The notes: generated by a model not told the origin, from the letters alone. A stretch of 64,000 nt of DNA from Clostridia bacterium (GCA_017505525.1 JAFVPB010000011.1:1-64000); one strand, 5' to 3'; positions 8,434-17,081 are shown, counted from the first letter of the stretch. Translations and numbers: made by a program.

Positions 8434-9636
8434 ATGAAACACGTTATAATTCTTGCCGACGGTTGCGCAGATTTGCCTCTTGAAATACTTGGCGGGCTTA
8501 CTCCGCTTGAAAAGAGCAACACCCCGAATATGGACGAATTTGCCGCAAACGGTCAGCTTTATTTTATAAAAACAGTTCCCGATGGAATGAAGCCGGGAAG
8601 CGACGTTGCAAACCTTTCTGCTATGGGCTATAATCCGCTTGATTGCTACACAGGTCGTTCTCCGCTTGAAGCCGCAAGCATCGGCGTTACCTTAACAGAT
8701 ACTCAAACGGCTTTTCGTGCAAACCTTGTAACGCTTTCAGATGAAGAAAATTACGAAGATAAAACTATGCTCGATTATTCATCGGGCGAAATTTCCACAG
8801 AAGAAAGTCGTGCTTTGATTAAAGATATTGAAGAAAAGCTTGGCGGGGGCGACATTCATTTTTACGGTGGCGTAAGCTACCGTCACCTTTTCGTGTGGGA
8901 TAATGCTCCCGAAAAATTTAATCTTACCCCTCCGCACGATATTTCCGACCGTAAGATTAAAGAATATCTTCCAGATAACCCAAAAATTTTAGAGCTTATG
9001 AAAAAAAGTGAAGAAATTCTTAAAAATCATCCAATAAATAAAAAGCGTGTGGAAATGGGCAAAAATCCCGCCACATCACTCTGGATGTGGGGCGAGGGCA
9101 AAAGGCCGTCTCTTCAGATTTTTAAAGACCTTTATAACAAAAACTGCACTGCAATCAGCGCAGTTGACCTTATCAAGGGAATAGCAATCCTTGCAGGAAT
9201 GAAAAGCATTGATGTTGAGGGTGCAACGGGCAATATCCACACAAATTTCGATGGTAAGGCAAAAGCTGCAGCCGATGCACTTTTAAAAGATAATGCCGAT
9301 ATTGTTTATGTTCATCTTGAAGCACCCGATGAATGCGGTCATCAGGGAGATGCTCTCGGTAAAACAAAAAGCCTTGAAATAATCGACGAAAAAATTATTT
9401 CCTACATAAGAGCACGCCTTGAAGAAGCCGGCGAAGATTATGCCTTTATGGTTATGCCCGACCATCCAACGCCTGTTTCAATAAAAACTCATTCAAGCGA
9501 AAAAGTTCCGTGCGTAATATATAAAAAGGGCGATAATAAAAACAATCCCTATCGTTTCACCGAAAGCTTTGCAAAAGAATATGGAACGGTTATTGAAAAC
9601 GGCCATGATATTATGAAAATTTTTCTCGAATATTAA
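8434..9636 (+). CDS. ApgM-type cofactor-independent phosphoglycerate mutase / proposed homoserine kinase
   Basis: This 400-residue protein belongs to the alkaline-phosphatase superfamily branch that holds archaeal-type phosphoglycerate mutase and a sister group proposed to be homoserine kinase. It begins VIILADGCADLPLE, has the metal/phosphoserine region GMKPGSDVANLSAMGYNP and GRSPLEAASIGV, a central KGIAILAGM segment, VYVHLEAPDECGHQGD and MPDHPTPVSIKTHS with metal-binding Asp/His. I start at 8434 because AAGGAGAG lies just upstream; the in-frame upstream codons have no such site. Motifs cannot separate the two activities, and no threonine genes flank it. A terminator follows. Confidence 0.8.
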   Translation: MKHVIILADGCADLPLEILGGLTPLEKSNTPNMDEFAANGQLYFIKTVPDGMKPGSDVANLSAMGYNPLDCYTGRSPLEAASIGVTLTDTQTAFRANLVTLSDEENYEDKTMLDYSSGEISTEESRALIKDIEEKLGGGDIHFYGGVSYRHLFVWDNAPEKFNLTPPHDISDRKIKEYLPDNPKILELMKKSEEILKNHPINKKRVEMGKNPATSLWMWGEGKRPSLQIFKDLYNKNCTAISAVDLIKGIAILAGMKSIDVEGATGNIHTNFDGKAKAAADALLKDNADIVYVHLEAPDECGHQGDALGKTKSLEIIDEKIISYIRARLEEAGEDYAFMVMPDHPTPVSIKTHSSEKVPCVIYKKGDNKNNPYRFTESFAKEYGTVIENGHDIMKIFLEY

Positions 9637-9651
9637 GGTTTAATAATTTAT

Positions 9652-9685
9652 AAAATAGAAAGAGTCAAACTCTTTCTATTTTTTT
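9652..9685 (+). terminator. Intrinsic terminator
   Basis: A perfect stem AATAGAAAGAG (9654-9664)/CTCTTTCTATT (9670-9680) with a 5-base loop is followed by a T-run to 9685. Confidence 0.9.
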
Positions 9686-9702
9686 CTTTAAGGAGAAATA
9701 TT

Positions 9703-10749
9703 ATGGACAAAAGCCTTTTTTCTATGCTGAAAAGCCTCTCGGTAAATATAATTATTTTTTCAATTCCCGTTGTTGGTATTATTTATCTGTTTCCTTTTAT
9801 TTTTAAGCTTATTTCCCCTTTTTTACTGGCGTTTATTTTGTATTCACTTTCAAAACCACTAAATCATTTTCTCCGCCGTTTTCATTTTAATCCATCGCTT
9901 TCCGCACTGTTCTCGCTTTTAATTGTTGCATCTGTTTTTTGTTATGTTGTGTGGCTCATTTTTTCCTCTGCAATTTCCGAGCTTCAGGGGCTATCTCTTC
10001 ATCTTTCCGATATCTATACCTCTGCAACCAAAACCGTTCAAAGCGTTACAACAAGGCTCTCTTCAATCGATATTTTTTCAAAAAAGGTTATTTCCCCTCA
10101 AATTACGCAAAGTCTTCTTTCGCAGTTTTCAAAATTTATCACGTCGTTTACCGCTTCTCTTTTAGGCTATGCAAAAAATGTTGCAGGTATATTCGTGGTT
10201 GTGTTTACCTCTTTTTTCATATGTTTTTTTATGCTTAAGGATAAAAATCTTATTATTTCTTTCTTAAAAAATTCTCTCAGCAAAAACATTTACGAAGCAT
10301 TAATCAAAACTAAGAAAACAACCTTTTCTGTTGCAGGAAAATACCTTAAAGCTCAGCTTTTAATGGTTTTTACCACGTTTTTACTGCTTCTTATCGGGTT
10401 TTTTATTCTGAAAGTGGAATACACACTTCTTTTAGCCTTTCTTATATCGCTTGTTGATGCAATTCCCGTTTTGGGAACAGGCACAATATTAATTCCATGG
10501 GCGGTAATATCGCTTATTTCAAAAAATTCTGCTTTGGGGTGGGGGCTTTTATCTCTTTACGGAGTTTGCGCCCTCACAAGGCAGATTGCCGAGCCTAAAA
10601 TTATAGGAAACAAGCTTGGAATCCATCCTCTTATTTCAATTATTTCAATTTATATCGGGGTACAGCTTTTCGGTTTGTGGGGGCTTATTATCGGCCCCAT
10701 ATCCGCCGTTTTATTAAAAAATTTTCTGCCTGATAAAAATTTCCGCTAA
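9703..10749 (+). CDS. AI-2E family membrane protein, YtvI-like
   Basis: This 348-residue polytopic protein has about seven to eight hydrophobic segments (near residues 12-60, 65-85, 150-185, 215-290 and 300-335) and the family motifs SLVDAIPVLGTGTILIPWAV and EPKIIGNKLGIHPLISIISIYIGVQLFGLWGLIIGP. Those motifs define the AI-2E/UPF0118 transporter family. The length and gene context (Clostridia) fit the sporulation-associated branch YtvI, whose substrate is not known. AAGGAG precedes the start. It is preceded by a terminator and followed by an independent promoter, so it probably forms its own unit or reads into the next genes. Confidence 0.8.
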   Translation: MDKSLFSMLKSLSVNIIIFSIPVVGIIYLFPFIFKLISPFLLAFILYSLSKPLNHFLRRFHFNPSLSALFSLLIVASVFCYVVWLIFSSAISELQGLSLHLSDIYTSATKTVQSVTTRLSSIDIFSKKVISPQITQSLLSQFSKFITSFTASLLGYAKNVAGIFVVVFTSFFICFFMLKDKNLIISFLKNSLSKNIYEALIKTKKTTFSVAGKYLKAQLLMVFTTFLLLLIGFFILKVEYTLLLAFLISLVDAIPVLGTGTILIPWAVISLISKNSALGWGLLSLYGVCALTRQIAEPKIIGNKLGIHPLISIISIYIGVQLFGLWGLIIGPISAVLLKNFLPDKNFR

Positions 10750-10766
10750 ATTTTACGAACATTTGT

Positions 10767-10795
10767 TTGCTTTTTCTATGTTTTTATGCTATAGT
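10767..10795 (+). promoter_or_regulatory. Promoter of the radical SAM/DUF4130 pair
   Basis: TTGCTT (10767-10772), a 17-base spacer and TATAGT (10790-10795). Transcription would begin near 10802, which excludes translation starts at 10767 and 10800 and supports GTG 10818. Confidence 0.6.
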
Positions 10796-10817
10796 AAATA
10801 TGAAAGGGCGTGAAAAC

Positions 10818-12128
10818 GTGGATATTAACGAAAAACTTAAAATTCTTGCCGACAGTGCAAAATACGATGCTTCGTGTTCCTCCAGCGGAAGTGAACGTTC
10901 TTCTTTTGGCTCGTTTGGTGCTCCCACTGCTGCGGGATGCTGCCATGCTTTCTCGAGCGATGGAAGATGTATTTCGCTTTTAAAAATTCTCTATACCAAC
11001 TACTGCATAAACGATTGCAAGTATTGCCACAACCGTTCTTCAAACGATATTCCGCGTGCAACCTTTACGCCCAAAGAAATCGCCACTCTCTGCATTGAAT
11101 TCTACAGAAGAAATTATATTGAGGGGCTTTTCTTGAGCAGTGGAATAATAAAATCTCCCGATTACACAGCCGAAAGGCTACTCGAAACGCTGCGTCTTTT
11201 ACGCTACGAGTATAAATTCAATGGCTATATCCACGTTAAAGCAATTCCCGGTGCTTCTCCCGAATTAACGCGCGCTCTTGGGCTTCTTGCCGACAGAATG
11301 AGCGCGAATATAGAACTCCCAAGCGAAACAAGTCTTAAAATTCTTGCTCCGCAGAAAACAAGAGAATCAGTTCTTTCCCCAATCAGGCTTATAAAAAACG
11401 GAATTGAGGAAAGCCGCGATAAAACGCTATCTTTAAGGCGTGCGCCAAGCTTTGTTCCCGCAGGGCAAAGCACACAAATGATAATAGGCGCCACAAAAGA
11501 AAACGATTATCAGATACTGAAGCTTACAGAGGGACTTTATAAGAAATTCAGCCTTAAAAGAGTGTATTTTTCGGCATATATCCCCGTCGGCAACCACCCG
11601 ATTTTACCAAAGGATATTTCTCCGCCACTTCTTCGCGAGCACCGATTATATCAGGCAGACTGGCTTTTACGGTTTTACGGTTTTTCTGCATCCGAAATCC
11701 TCAGCGAGAAAAATCCCGTGCTCGACCCTCTTTTAGACCCTAAATGCAACTGGGCAATGAATAATCTTCATCTGTTTCCCATTGAAATAAACACCGCACC
11801 TTACGAAATGCTTTTAAGGGTTCCGGGAATAGGTGTTGTTTGTGCGCGCAGAATTATTGCCGCCCGCAGAGAAGCATCTCTTGATTTCGAGGCATTAAAA
11901 AAACTTCGCGTAGTATTAAAACGTGCCGCTTACTTTATTACCTGCAAGGGAAAATATATGTACCCCGTATTAAAAACGAACTATGATTTTATTTATAATT
12001 CACTATGTGCGGGAAGCCCTATGATTGCCGAGGTTAAAAGGCACGAACAATTATCGCTTTTTTCCTCATTTGATTCACTTTTACCGCCGCCCGCAGAAAA
12101 AATAACTTCTGTTACAGGTCAGTTCTAG
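10818..12128 (+). CDS. Putative DNA modification/repair radical SAM protein
   Basis: This roughly 436-residue protein is a radical SAM enzyme: C63-x3-C67-x2-C70 in NYCINDCKYCHNRSS binds the [4Fe-4S] cluster that cleaves S-adenosylmethionine. The barrel region includes GLFLSSGI, VKAIPGA and ANIELPSE. The C-terminus carries a helix-hairpin-helix DNA-binding motif, LLRVPGIGVVCARRIIAARR. This architecture, with the DUF4130 gene next door, fits the family annotated as a putative DNA modification/repair radical SAM protein linked to a uracil-DNA-glycosylase-like partner. The substrate is unknown. I choose GTG 10818, after GAAAGGGCG, because the promoter makes earlier starts impossible. Confidence 0.85.
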   Translation: MDINEKLKILADSAKYDASCSSSGSERSSFGSFGAPTAAGCCHAFSSDGRCISLLKILYTNYCINDCKYCHNRSSNDIPRATFTPKEIATLCIEFYRRNYIEGLFLSSGIIKSPDYTAERLLETLRLLRYEYKFNGYIHVKAIPGASPELTRALGLLADRMSANIELPSETSLKILAPQKTRESVLSPIRLIKNGIEESRDKTLSLRRAPSFVPAGQSTQMIIGATKENDYQILKLTEGLYKKFSLKRVYFSAYIPVGNHPILPKDISPPLLREHRLYQADWLLRFYGFSASEILSEKNPVLDPLLDPKCNWAMNNLHLFPIEINTAPYEMLLRVPGIGVVCARRIIAARREASLDFEALKKLRVVLKRAAYFITCKGKYMYPVLKTNYDFIYNSLCAGSPMIAEVKRHEQLSLFSSFDSLLPPPAEKITSVTGQF

Positions 12129-12182
12129 AGAAAGCAGCCGAAACCAGCACAAAACGGCAGATTTTCGGCAAAGGAGGTTACT

Positions 12183-12950
12183 ATGGCTTTTGATTCAGTT
12201 TTTGAAGATAAACAAATTCATTATACTTACGATGGCTCGTTTGAGGGACTTTTATGCGTTATACACAAAGCAGTGTATTCGCGCACCATTCCCGCAAATA
12301 TCACAAGCGAAAAAGGTTTGCAGCTTTCACTGAATTCATTATACGTTCACGTCCCCACAGAAAAGGAAAAAGCCTTAAAAGTACTTGATGCTATGAAAAA
12401 ACATGCCGGAAATTTTGGTTCTAAAAGGCTTTATTACGTATTTCTAAGTGATGCACCCAATAAAGATATGATAATCTACAAATATCTTATGCTCGCCTTT
12501 AAAAACGGCACTAAAATAAACAACGCACTTTCACAGCTTACAGTGTGCGAGGCATTTAAGATTTGTGAAAATGTTTCACGTGAAACAGAAAAGTTTCGTC
12601 AGTTCACAAGGTTTTGTGTTATGGAAGGCGGCGTGCAGTATGCCAGAATCACCCCAAAGAACGAAATTCTTCCCATTTTAATGCCCTTTTTTGTGAATCG
12701 GCTAAGAATAATACCATTTGTTATTCACGACCTCACGCACGACCTTTGCGCCGTTTACGATACTAATAAATGGTACATCACAACATCGGAGGGTATTTCT
12801 CCGCCCGATTTTTCGCTTGGCGAAAAGGCGGTGCAAAGGCAGTGGAAAACTTTTTTTAATGCAATATCCATAAAAGAAAGGATAAATACCGAGTTGCAAA
12901 AACAAAATATGCCATCGCGCTATTTTAAAGATGTATGGTCAGTAAAATAA
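12183..12950 (+). CDS. DUF4130 protein, partner of the radical SAM enzyme
   Basis: This 255-residue protein has the N-terminal pattern YTYDGSFEGLLCVIHKAV typical of DUF4130, the probable DNA-metabolism protein always found with the preceding radical SAM family. In some bacteria it is fused to a uracil-DNA glycosylase domain; here it ends with AVQRQWKTFFNAISIKERINTELQKQNMPSRYFKDVW, a typical non-fused end. A strong AAAGGAGG site precedes the ATG, 54 bases after the enzyme gene. The biochemical role is unknown; joint action on DNA is inferred from the conserved pairing. A complete parS site lies inside the reading frame at 12572. Confidence 0.8.
   Translation: MAFDSVFEDKQIHYTYDGSFEGLLCVIHKAVYSRTIPANITSEKGLQLSLNSLYVHVPTEKEKALKVLDAMKKHAGNFGSKRLYYVFLSDAPNKDMIIYKYLMLAFKNGTKINNALSQLTVCEAFKICENVSRETEKFRQFTRFCVMEGGVQYARITPKNEILPILMPFFVNRLRIIPFVIHDLTHDLCAVYDTNKWYITTSEGISPPDFSLGEKAVQRQWKTFFNAISIKERINTELQKQNMPSRYFKDVWSVK
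12572..12587. promoter_or_regulatory. parS site inside the DUF4130 gene
   Basis: The 16-base palindrome TGTTTCACGTGAAACA is the exact consensus parS bound by Spo0J/ParB. It is read as part of codons for N-V-S-R-E-T in the DUF4130 protein. It lies 11 kb from dnaA, within the usual origin-proximal zone for ParB loading. Confidence 0.92.
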
Positions 12951-12972
12951 GCTAACAATCGTTAAAACATCT

Positions 12973-13004
12973 GTAGGGGAGGATCTCTGTGCCCTCCCGC
13001 AAAA
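12973..13004 (+). repeat. Dispersed 32-base intergenic repeat, copy 1
   Basis: The unit begins GTAGGG, has GG and CC arms around a variable centre and ends CCCGCAAAA. A second copy with the same frame of 32 bases is at 17050-17081 on the opposite strand. Ends match while the centre differs, with the inner G/C arms remaining able to pair. Confidence 0.6.
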
Positions 13005-13008
13005 AAGC

Positions 13009-13041
13009 AAAACGGAGCAGTGATATTCACTGCTCCGTTTT
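13009..13041. terminator. Bidirectional terminator between DUF4130 gene and serS
   Basis: A perfect 15-base stem, AAAACGGAGCAGTGA/TCACTGCTCCGTTTT, has a 3-base loop (13024-13026). A-rich and T-rich flanks allow it to stop transcription from both sides of this convergent pair. Confidence 0.88.
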
Positions 13042-13060
13042 ATATATTTATAATATTCTT

Positions 13061-14332
13061 TTACTTTATAACTTTTCTTCCACCAAGATACGGAACAAGC
13101 ACATCGGGAACTGTTACGCTGCCGTCTTCGTTCTGGTAGTTTTCAATAATAGCTGCAACAGTTCTTCCAACTGCCACGCCACTGCCGTTAAGTGTGTGCA
13201 CAAACTGTGCTTTGTCGCCTGCAGCATCCTTAAACTTGATGTTAGCTCTTCTTGCCTGGAAATCTTCAAAGTTACTGCAAGAAGAAATCTCAACGTATCT
13301 GTTGTAAGATGGCATCCAAACCTCTATATCATACTTCTTGGCAGCAGTAAAACCAAGGTCGCCTATGCATATTTTAACAACTCTGTAGGGAAGACCAAGT
13401 CCCTGAAGAACCTTTTCTGCATCGTTTGTAAGCTTTTCAAGTTCTTCATAGGAATTTTCAGGCTTAGCAAACTTAACAAGCTCAACTTTGTTGAACTGAT
13501 GCTGACGAATAAGACCGCGTGTATCTCTTCCGGCGCTTCCTGCCTCTGCACGGAAGCACGCAGTGTAGGCAACGTGCTTAATGGGAAGCTTTGAACCGTC
13601 AAGAATCTGTTCGCGATACATATTTGTAACGGGAACTTCCGCAGTAGGAACAAGGAAATAATCGGTATCTGCCACTTTGAAAGCATCTTCTTCAAATTTA
13701 GGAAGCTGACCTGTTCCAATCATTGAATTTCTGTGAACCATAAAAGGGGGAAATACTTCTGTGTAGCCGTTTTCTTCTGTGTGAGTGTCAAGATAATAGT
13801 TAATTACGGCTCTTTCAAGCTTTGCACCTAAGTCCTTATACACCGTAAAACGTGCACCTGTAATTTTAGCGGCAGTATCAGGGTCAAGAATACCAAGGTC
13901 TTTACCAATGTCCCAGTGTGCCTTGGGTTCAAAACCAAACTTTTTAGGTTCGCCAAACTTTCTTATTTCCACGTTATCCTCGTCTGTGTCGCCATCAGGA
14001 ACGTCGTCCGAGGGAATATTCGGGATGGTGAGCATCATTTTATTAAGCTCTTCTTCTGTTTCTCTTACCTTTCCGTCGAGGTCCTTAACCTTTTCCGAAA
14101 TTTCTTTCATTTCAGCAAGCACACTTGAAACATCCTTGCCCTCTTTTTTCATAGCAGGAATAAGCTTTGTAACCTCGTTCTGCTTTGCCTTAAGGTTTTC
14201 AACCTCAAAAAGAAGCTCGCGGCGTTTATCATCAAGCGCAATAACTGCGTCAATATCAACGTTTTCCTTTCTTCTTCCAAGGGCTTTTTTAACTTTTTCC
14301 GTTTCAGTTCTGATTAATTTAAGGTCTAACAT
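13061..14332 (-). CDS. serS: Seryl-tRNA synthetase
   Basis: SerS charges tRNA-Ser (and tRNA-Sec) with serine. The 423-residue protein has the N-terminal coiled-coil arm (about residues 27-100, rich in [18 protein letters not shown]-type heptads) that grips the tRNA long arm, and the class II core: motif 2 [29 protein letters not shown] and motif 3 [20 protein letters not shown]. Length is standard. It is co-directional with spo0J, 45 bases downstream of it, and no T-box leader is visible between them. Confidence 0.97.
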   Translation of the reverse strand: MLDLKLIRTETEKVKKALGRRKENVDIDAVIALDDKRRELLFEVENLKAKQNEVTKLIPAMKKEGKDVSSVLAEMKEISEKVKDLDGKVRETEEELNKMMLTIPNIPSDDVPDGDTDEDNVEIRKFGEPKKFGFEPKAHWDIGKDLGILDPDTAAKITGARFTVYKDLGAKLERAVINYYLDTHTEENGYTEVFPPFMVHRNSMIGTGQLPKFEEDAFKVADTDYFLVPTAEVPVTNMYREQILDGSKLPIKHVAYTACFRAEAGSAGRDTRGLIRQHQFNKVELVKFAKPENSYEELEKLTNDAEKVLQGLGLPYRVVKICIGDLGFTAAKKYDIEVWMPSYNRYVEISSCSNFEDFQARRANIKFKDAAGDKAQFVHTLNGSGVAVGRTVAAIIENYQNEDGSVTVPDVLVPYLGGRKVIK

Positions 14333-14377
14333 CCTTTTTTACTTCCTTTCGTTATCTATATAGTAAAATTATAATTC

Positions 14378-15226
14378 TTATTTCAAAAGCTCGTCAACAA
14401 GCCTTGTAAGGTCTGCCACCGAATAATACTCTATTTCGATTTTGCCTTTTTTTGCGCCTTTTATCCTTATTTTCGAGCCAAATTTTTCCGAAAGTTGCTT
14501 TTCCACATCGGGATACACACTTTCTTTTTCCTTTTTCTTAGGGGTTTTCTTATCTGCAAGCCCCGTTTTAACAAGCTGTTCCGTTTGCCTTACATTCATT
14601 TCGTAGGATATAATCCTTCTTGCCATCTCAATTCTCGTTTTACCTTCAGGCGCGGAAAGAAGCGCTCTTGCATGCCCCACAGATAGCTCGCCCATTGTTA
14701 AAAGGTCTTTTATCTCGTCTTCAAGCGAGAGAAGTCTGAGCATGTTCGCTATATTACTGCGGCTTTTGCCAACTCTTTCACTAACGGCATCCTGCGTCAT
14801 TCCAAATTTTTCCATCAGGGTTTTATATCCTGCGGCTTCTTCTATAGGATTAAGGTCTTCACGCTGAAGGTTTTCAATTAAAGCAACCTCTGCAATCTGT
14901 ATTTCGTCGTACGTGCGCACTATTGCGGGCATTTCCGTAAGATTTGCAAGCTTTGCCGCCCTCCATCTTCTTTCACCCGCGATGATGCTGTAGTAACCGT
15001 TTTTTCCCTCTGTAACTATAATAGGTTGAATAATACCGTGTTCCGAAATAGAGGCCGAAAGCGCCTGTAATTGCTCTCTGTCGAAAACTTTACGTGGCTG
15101 GTCGCGTCTTGGCTCGATAAGGCTTGTTTTTATCATTTTTATCTCGTCTTTTGCCTCATCTTCTTCAATTTGCTCTGCCGTTTGGGAGAAAAGGGCATCA
15201 AGCCCCTGACCTAAAACTCTTTTCAC
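14378..15226 (-). CDS. parB: Chromosome-partitioning protein ParB (Spo0J)
   Basis: This 282-residue protein is the ParB CTPase clamp that loads at parS and spreads to organise the origin region. It has the N-terminal GLGQGLDALF-like segment (GQGLDALFSQ) that touches ParA, the CTP-binding boxes QPIIV and AGERRWRAAKLA, ENLQREDLNPIEEA, and the helix-turn-helix TQDAVSERVGKSRSNIANMLRLL. The C-terminal dimerisation domain follows a lysine-rich linker. The start is GTG, overlapping the soj stop by four bases (CTGTGA), with GGGAGGCG as binding site. Confidence 0.95.
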   Translation of the reverse strand: MKRVLGQGLDALFSQTAEQIEEDEAKDEIKMIKTSLIEPRRDQPRKVFDREQLQALSASISEHGIIQPIIVTEGKNGYYSIIAGERRWRAAKLANLTEMPAIVRTYDEIQIAEVALIENLQREDLNPIEEAAGYKTLMEKFGMTQDAVSERVGKSRSNIANMLRLLSLEDEIKDLLTMGELSVGHARALLSAPEGKTRIEMARRIISYEMNVRQTEQLVKTGLADKKTPKKKEKESVYPDVEKQLSEKFGSKIRIKGAKKGKIEIEYYSVADLTRLVDELLK

Positions 15227-16002
15227 AGTGCTTCGCCTCCCTCAATTTTTTCTGCGATCTCGCGCGCAAGCATCATATAGCTTTCTGCTCCGCGCGATGA
15301 TTCATCGTAATATATAACGGGGCGTCCGAATCCCGGAGCCTCTCCAAGTCTTATATTTCTTGGAATTATTGTGCTGTATACCTTTTCGGGGAAAAACCTC
15401 TTAACCTCGTCAACTACCTGTATTGCAAGGTTTGTACGCGCATCATACATGGTCATTACTATTCCCTCTATATATAAATCTGGGTTAAGCGCCTTTTTAA
15501 CTCTCTTGATTGTTTCCACAAGCTGACTAACTCCCTCAAGCGCGTAAAACTCGCACTGAATAGGAATAATAATACTATCTGCCGCCACCATTGTGTTAAT
15601 AGTAATAAGTCCGAGCGACGGCGGTGTATCTATAAAAATATAATCATAATTGTCTTTTATTGGAGCAATTGATTCCTTAAGCCTGTTTTCACGCCCCATC
15701 ACGCTGATCAAATCTATTTCTGCGCCTGAAAGTTCAATGTTTGAGGGGCAAACAAAAAGATTTTCGTAAGGTGTTTCTATTGCCACGTTTCCCATATTTT
15801 CCTCATTAATAAGGCAATCATAAACGGTCTTTTCACATCTGCGCTTATTTATTCCAAGTCCACTTGTGGAATTTCCCTGTGGATCTATATCTATAAGAAG
15901 AATTCTTTTTCCAAGCTTTGCAAGGCACGCGGCAAGATTAACTGCCGTTGTGGTTTTTCCCACTCCACCTTTTTGGTTTGCTATTGCAATAATTTTGCCC
16001 AT
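15223..16002 (-). CDS. soj: ParA-type ATPase Soj
   Basis: Soj is the ParA ATPase that works with Spo0J in origin segregation and regulates DnaA. The 259-residue protein begins MGKIIAIANQKGGVGKTTTAVNLAA with the deviant Walker A lysine, then ILLIDIDPQGNSTSGLG, FIDTPPSLGLITIN and PIQCEFYALEGVSQL. The longer open frame to 16074 is not the gene: AAAAAGGAGGAAGCAT lies directly before ATG 16002, and the extra codons run through the parS palindrome. A -10-like TATAAT on the minus strand (16033-16038) sits between parS and the start. Confidence 0.96.
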   Translation of the reverse strand: MGKIIAIANQKGGVGKTTTAVNLAACLAKLGKRILLIDIDPQGNSTSGLGINKRRCEKTVYDCLINEENMGNVAIETPYENLFVCPSNIELSGAEIDLISVMGRENRLKESIAPIKDNYDYIFIDTPPSLGLITINTMVAADSIIIPIQCEFYALEGVSQLVETIKRVKKALNPDLYIEGIVMTMYDARTNLAIQVVDEVKRFFPEKVYSTIIPRNIRLGEAPGFGRPVIYYDESSRGAESYMMLAREIAEKIEGGEAL

Positions 16003-16047
16003 ATGCTTCCTCCTTTTTCGTGCTTTTTTCCTATTATAGCACAAAAA

Positions 16048-16063
16048 TGTTTCACGTGAAACA
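16048..16063. promoter_or_regulatory. parS site in the soj promoter region
   Basis: A second perfect TGTTTCACGTGAAACA. It lies 10 bases upstream of the soj TATAAT (16033-16038, minus strand), where the -35 would be, so Spo0J loading could repress its own operon. Confidence 0.95.
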
Positions 16064-16081
16064 TTTTTTTGCATTTTTTAT

Positions 16082-16115
16082 AAAAAAACGCCATATTTTT
16101 TACAAATACGGCGTT
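16082..16115 (-). terminator. Terminator of the noc-like gene
   Basis: On the minus strand AACGCCGTATTT pairs with AAATATGGCGTT (one mismatch) and is followed by a run of seven T. It separates noc from soj, so soj needs its own promoter. Confidence 0.85.
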
Positions 16116-16120
16116 AACGC

Positions 16121-16918
16121 TCAGTTTTTATATATTTTAAACACAAATTCACTGTATTTATCGCATTCTTTTTCCTCCATTTTCACCTTTGCTCCGCTTT
16201 TTTTTAGAATTTCCACGGTTTTATCAAGAGTGTTTTTGTAAACAGAAAGCCTTTCTCTGAAACTCACAATGTTTTTTTGCAAACTTTCTTTCAACGGCTC
16301 ATTTTTTATCATTGCTGCAATTTCATTTTTAACTTTTGTGCATAATTTTGAATATGTAAGTTCAGCATTTACGATTTCGTCAATAATATCAAGTTGCTTT
16401 TTCTCATCATGAACCTTCAAAAGTTCCCGGGCATATTTTTCAGAAATATCATTTTCCTCTATTTTATATCTTACGGCTTCGCTAAGATTCAATAATTGTA
16501 TTTTTTCGTTAATTCTTTCGTTGCTTACTGAAAGATTTCTCTGAAGTTTATCTTTTTTAATTCTATGATACGCCATAAGATTATAGTATCCTTCTGCTTC
16601 TTCCACAATGCTGAGGTTTTCTCTTTGTATATTTTCAATCATTGAAAGCTCTGCACACTCTGCGTCGCCCACCCTCACAATAATTGCCGGAACCTCAGTT
16701 AATCCTGCAATAGAAGCTGCTCTGATGCGCCTTTGCCCGCATATAATTTCGTATCCTGTTATACTTCCCCTTAGAATAACGGGTGATAATACACCGTTTA
16801 TTTTAATTGATTCTGCTAATTCAAAAAGAGCCTTTCTTTCAAAAGAACGTCTAATCTGATAAGGGTTTGGATATATGTCTTTTATTTTTACAAATTTAAT
16901 CTTTTGCGAAAATCTCAT
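16121..16918 (-). CDS. Noc-like ParB paralogue
   Basis: This 265-residue protein is a second ParB-family protein in the genomic position of noc in B. subtilis (rsmG-noc-soj-spo0J). It has IYPNPYQIRRSFE, the box-II region ITGYEIICGQRRIRAASIAGL, MIENIQRENLSIVEEAEGYY and a helix-turn-helix near ISEKYARELLKV. The usual GERR of the nucleotide pocket reads GQRR, a Glu-to-Gln change. Noc proteins bind their own palindrome and link DNA to the membrane to block division over the nucleoid. N-terminal amphipathic character is not obvious here, so the Noc role is inferred mainly from position. It has its own terminator. Confidence 0.7.
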   Translation of the reverse strand: MRFSQKIKFVKIKDIYPNPYQIRRSFERKALFELAESIKINGVLSPVILRGSITGYEIICGQRRIRAASIAGLTEVPAIIVRVGDAECAELSMIENIQRENLSIVEEAEGYYNLMAYHRIKKDKLQRNLSVSNERINEKIQLLNLSEAVRYKIEENDISEKYARELLKVHDEKKQLDIIDEIVNAELTYSKLCTKVKNEIAAMIKNEPLKESLQKNIVSFRERLSVYKNTLDKTVEILKKSGAKVKMEEKECDKYSEFVFKIYKN

Positions 16919-17049
16919 TTATTACGCCTCCTATTAATATATATTATACCATTTCGGCGCTTTTAAAGATATATAAAGTTTTCGCCTTATGCTGACTAAA
17001 AACAACAAAAAAAGAGATGTAATAAAACAACTCCTTTTTATAATCACCG

Positions 17050-17081
17050 TTTTGCGGGCGGTCGTGAACGCCCGTCCCTAC
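17050..17081 (-). repeat. Dispersed 32-base intergenic repeat, copy 2
   Basis: On the minus strand this reads GTAGGGACGG ... CCGCCCGCAAAA and aligns without gaps to copy 1 at 12973-13004. The outer bases are the same, the centre differs. Confidence 0.6.

Noticed and set aside
12989-13594. 201-codon plus-strand frame near serS
   Set aside because: It is antisense to serS, and it crosses the bidirectional terminator at 13009-13041.
13908-14363. 151-codon Ser/Phe-rich plus-strand frame
   Set aside because: Antisense shadow of the serS coiled-coil; composition is typical of such shadows.
16003-16074. N-terminal extension of soj
   Set aside because: The extra codons are the parS palindrome and promoter; a strong ribosome binding site lies before ATG 16002.
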